Shown here piece after piece: positions 62,349-64,000 of a stretch of DNA of 64,000 nt. Location: positions 3,472,001 to 3,536,000 of the forward strand of contig NW_024881322.1 of assembly GCF_018691265.1 (NCBI RefSeq). Direction: 5' to 3'. This DNA comes from Tyto alba (taxonomy: Eukaryota; Chordata; Aves; Strigiformes; Tytonidae). Each line of letters begins with the position of its first letter. The stretch's first letter is position 1. Under the pieces are notes generated by a model. It was not told the origin of the DNA and did not search any database. It saw only the letters and a list, made by a program, of their open reading frames with translations. The position numbers were made by a program, and so were the translations under genes.

Positions 62349-64000
62349 CTGAAAGTAAAAAAAGTGATATTAAAAGATCAGCTACTTTATTATTTCAACA
62401 ATTATTTCCACTGCCATTGATCTTTAGCACTATTATATAGTATTTCTGCTTCTTTATGTTGAAAAAATTGAGCATGCACCAAGTGCTGACTACTCGTTTG
62501 CTCTGTGCAGCACAAGAGAGAACTAGTAAGTTGGAGATCTGCTTGAGCAGCAGCCAGAACATGATCAGATGAAATTGTCCATAAGGACAGCATTAACCCA
62601 TCTTTATTTTATCACTGTGGAACCACTAGGCAGTTGCTATTAATTATTGCTTGATATATTTCCTAAAGGACACAAGTTTCCTTGCATTCTTCTTGGCAAA
62701 ATTAATGGAACAGTTTGTTAGCATAAATTAAGCCTTACATATATTGCTTAGCTGCTACCGTGTACCAGGTTTTACCTACAACCCCTTTGTCCACTCCTGT
62801 CTGTCTCTCTGTAAAAGTGAATCTAAAGTGATAATAAGCAAAAAGATTAGAATGCACAAACAGTAGTTATTAATTAGCTTTATAATTAGTTAATAGCATG
62901 TTAAATATTTGGTATGCTTTTACAATAGATTAGATACTATTTAAAAATTCAGCAAAGGAGAGTAAATCAGACTATAGCAAGAATTAGGAAAAAAGCAAAA
63001 GTTTTACGTGCAAATCTTGTCAGATGCCGATGCATGCACCCAAGCCTCTAAATACACAGCCACTTGCTATTCCTACAGTCAGGGATGCAATATTAGGCAT
63101 AAAATGGCTGTACATTTCACATCATGTCCTGCTTCACACGGCAGAAGCAAGATTCTACCAAAACCCACCACTGATCACTCTTCCATGAGTAATACATCCC
63201 AGGTTCAGCCAAAAAGTCAAGCAGCAAGACAATTTAGCTGACTCATGCACACTAGCAGCTAAGTACTCCAGTATATTCTTACTGCTTTGTCCTGATTTAT
63301 GTTAATCTAACCCTACCTTCACTAAACTGATTGAAGCCCTCTGAGTTTATACCTAGAAAAGTATTTGTTGAATTAACAGAGCAAGACTTATTTCAACATC
63401 CTACAGAAAAAAAGTGTGTTAGGCCAAGATTATTCAACTTTTCCACAGATCTTGGAGTTCCCAAACAAAAAGCACGTGCGCAGATTATCACCTCTACCTG
63501 AACAGTCATCTCGGGCTCTGATTCAGGGAATGCTGTCACTTCAGTCTGGTCTGAGACCTTCTGAGAGCCTCCCATATTGACCGTGCTTTAAACCCAGAGT
63601 TGTCACCAAGATATGTCAGCCACTCACGAGAATCATTCCAACACAGCGTCCTCTCTGTTCTGGGATAATTGCACGCTAAAATAAAAGTCACACTATTCCA
63701 GTGCTAGAAGTCCTCCAGTGGATTTCTAAAATTCTTGCTGTAAGAGCACGACACACTAATTTTTATACAAATACAGAAAATGGTAAAAAGGAGAATTGTT
63801 TTAGTGTATCACAGCTCAAAGACTGTGGAATACAAGCTAAGGTCTTCCTTAGAGACACAGTTCAAGTGACCAGGACCCAAGGCTTCATTAGGCACTGATG
63901 AATTCAGGAAGAGCTACACCAACCCTTCGCAGACAGCTGCTGTGTATCCCTCAATGCCCTCCCATACCAGTTTTAGTCCTGACAGGGTCTGTCTTTGTGT
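62349..64000 (-). other. DYNC1LI1: DYNC1LI1 intron upstream of the first exon seen
   Basis: No further DYNC1LI1 exon was found. The window therefore ends inside an intron of at least 1.65 kb, and the earlier exons (N-terminus, P-loop-like region) are outside. A 26-codon minus-strand frame starting at 63575 and ending at a CAG/GTAGAG donor is noted separately. Confidence 0.75.

Noticed and set aside
1..64000. CRISPR arrays, bacterial operons, tRNA or rRNA genes
   Set aside because: The window is vertebrate nuclear DNA; no repeat-spacer array, and no tRNA or rRNA sequence was recognised by eye.

Overview
This is vertebrate nuclear DNA, almost certainly from a bird. Genes are split into short exons by long introns. 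A truncated CR1 LINE and a solo LTR of avian ERVL type are present. Three neighbouring genes keep the arrangement known from human 3p22: CMTM7 (+), CMTM6 (-), DYNC1LI1 (-). All gene calls rest on reading exons and splice signals by eye; no alignment or database search was run.

Layout. Positions 1-18846 are intron 1 of CMTM7, whose first exon lies left of the window; the intron holds the solo LTR (10291-10860) and the CR1 (12861-14112). CMTM7 coding exons 2-5 run from 18847 to 22913, followed by a probable 3' UTR. From about 25 to 33 kb lies a convergent intergenic region with an unexplained GC-rich, CpG-containing island (about 31.99-32.43 kb). CMTM6 is complete on the minus strand: its CpG-island promoter and exon 1 are near 46.5 kb, exons 2-4 run down to 37933, and a long 3' UTR probably reaches about 33.4 kb. 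About 46.8-52.4 kb is intergenic. DYNC1LI1 is present from its stop codon at 53201 up to the exon ending at 62348 (nine exons, roughly the last 340 residues); its 5' exons lie beyond 64000.

Biology. CMTM7 and CMTM6 are four-pass MARVEL-domain membrane proteins. CMTM6 is known for keeping PD-L1 on the cell surface through endosomal recycling, and CMTM7 for roles in B-cell receptor and EGFR trafficking. DYNC1LI1 is the dynein light intermediate chain that links the motor to cargo adaptors. They are neighbours, not one pathway, although all touch membrane traffic.

Most interesting observations: (1) a set of five phase-compatible minus-strand exons (42488-45019) inside CMTM6 intron 1 that reads as an unrecognised protein of about 208 residues; (2) a 166-bp near-identical direct repeat (43560-43725 and 45967-46132) flanking part of that unit; (3) a decayed copy of DYNC1LI1's exon for the WDND/KAED segment in the intron upstream of exon 7; (4) the orphan CpG island near 32.2 kb.
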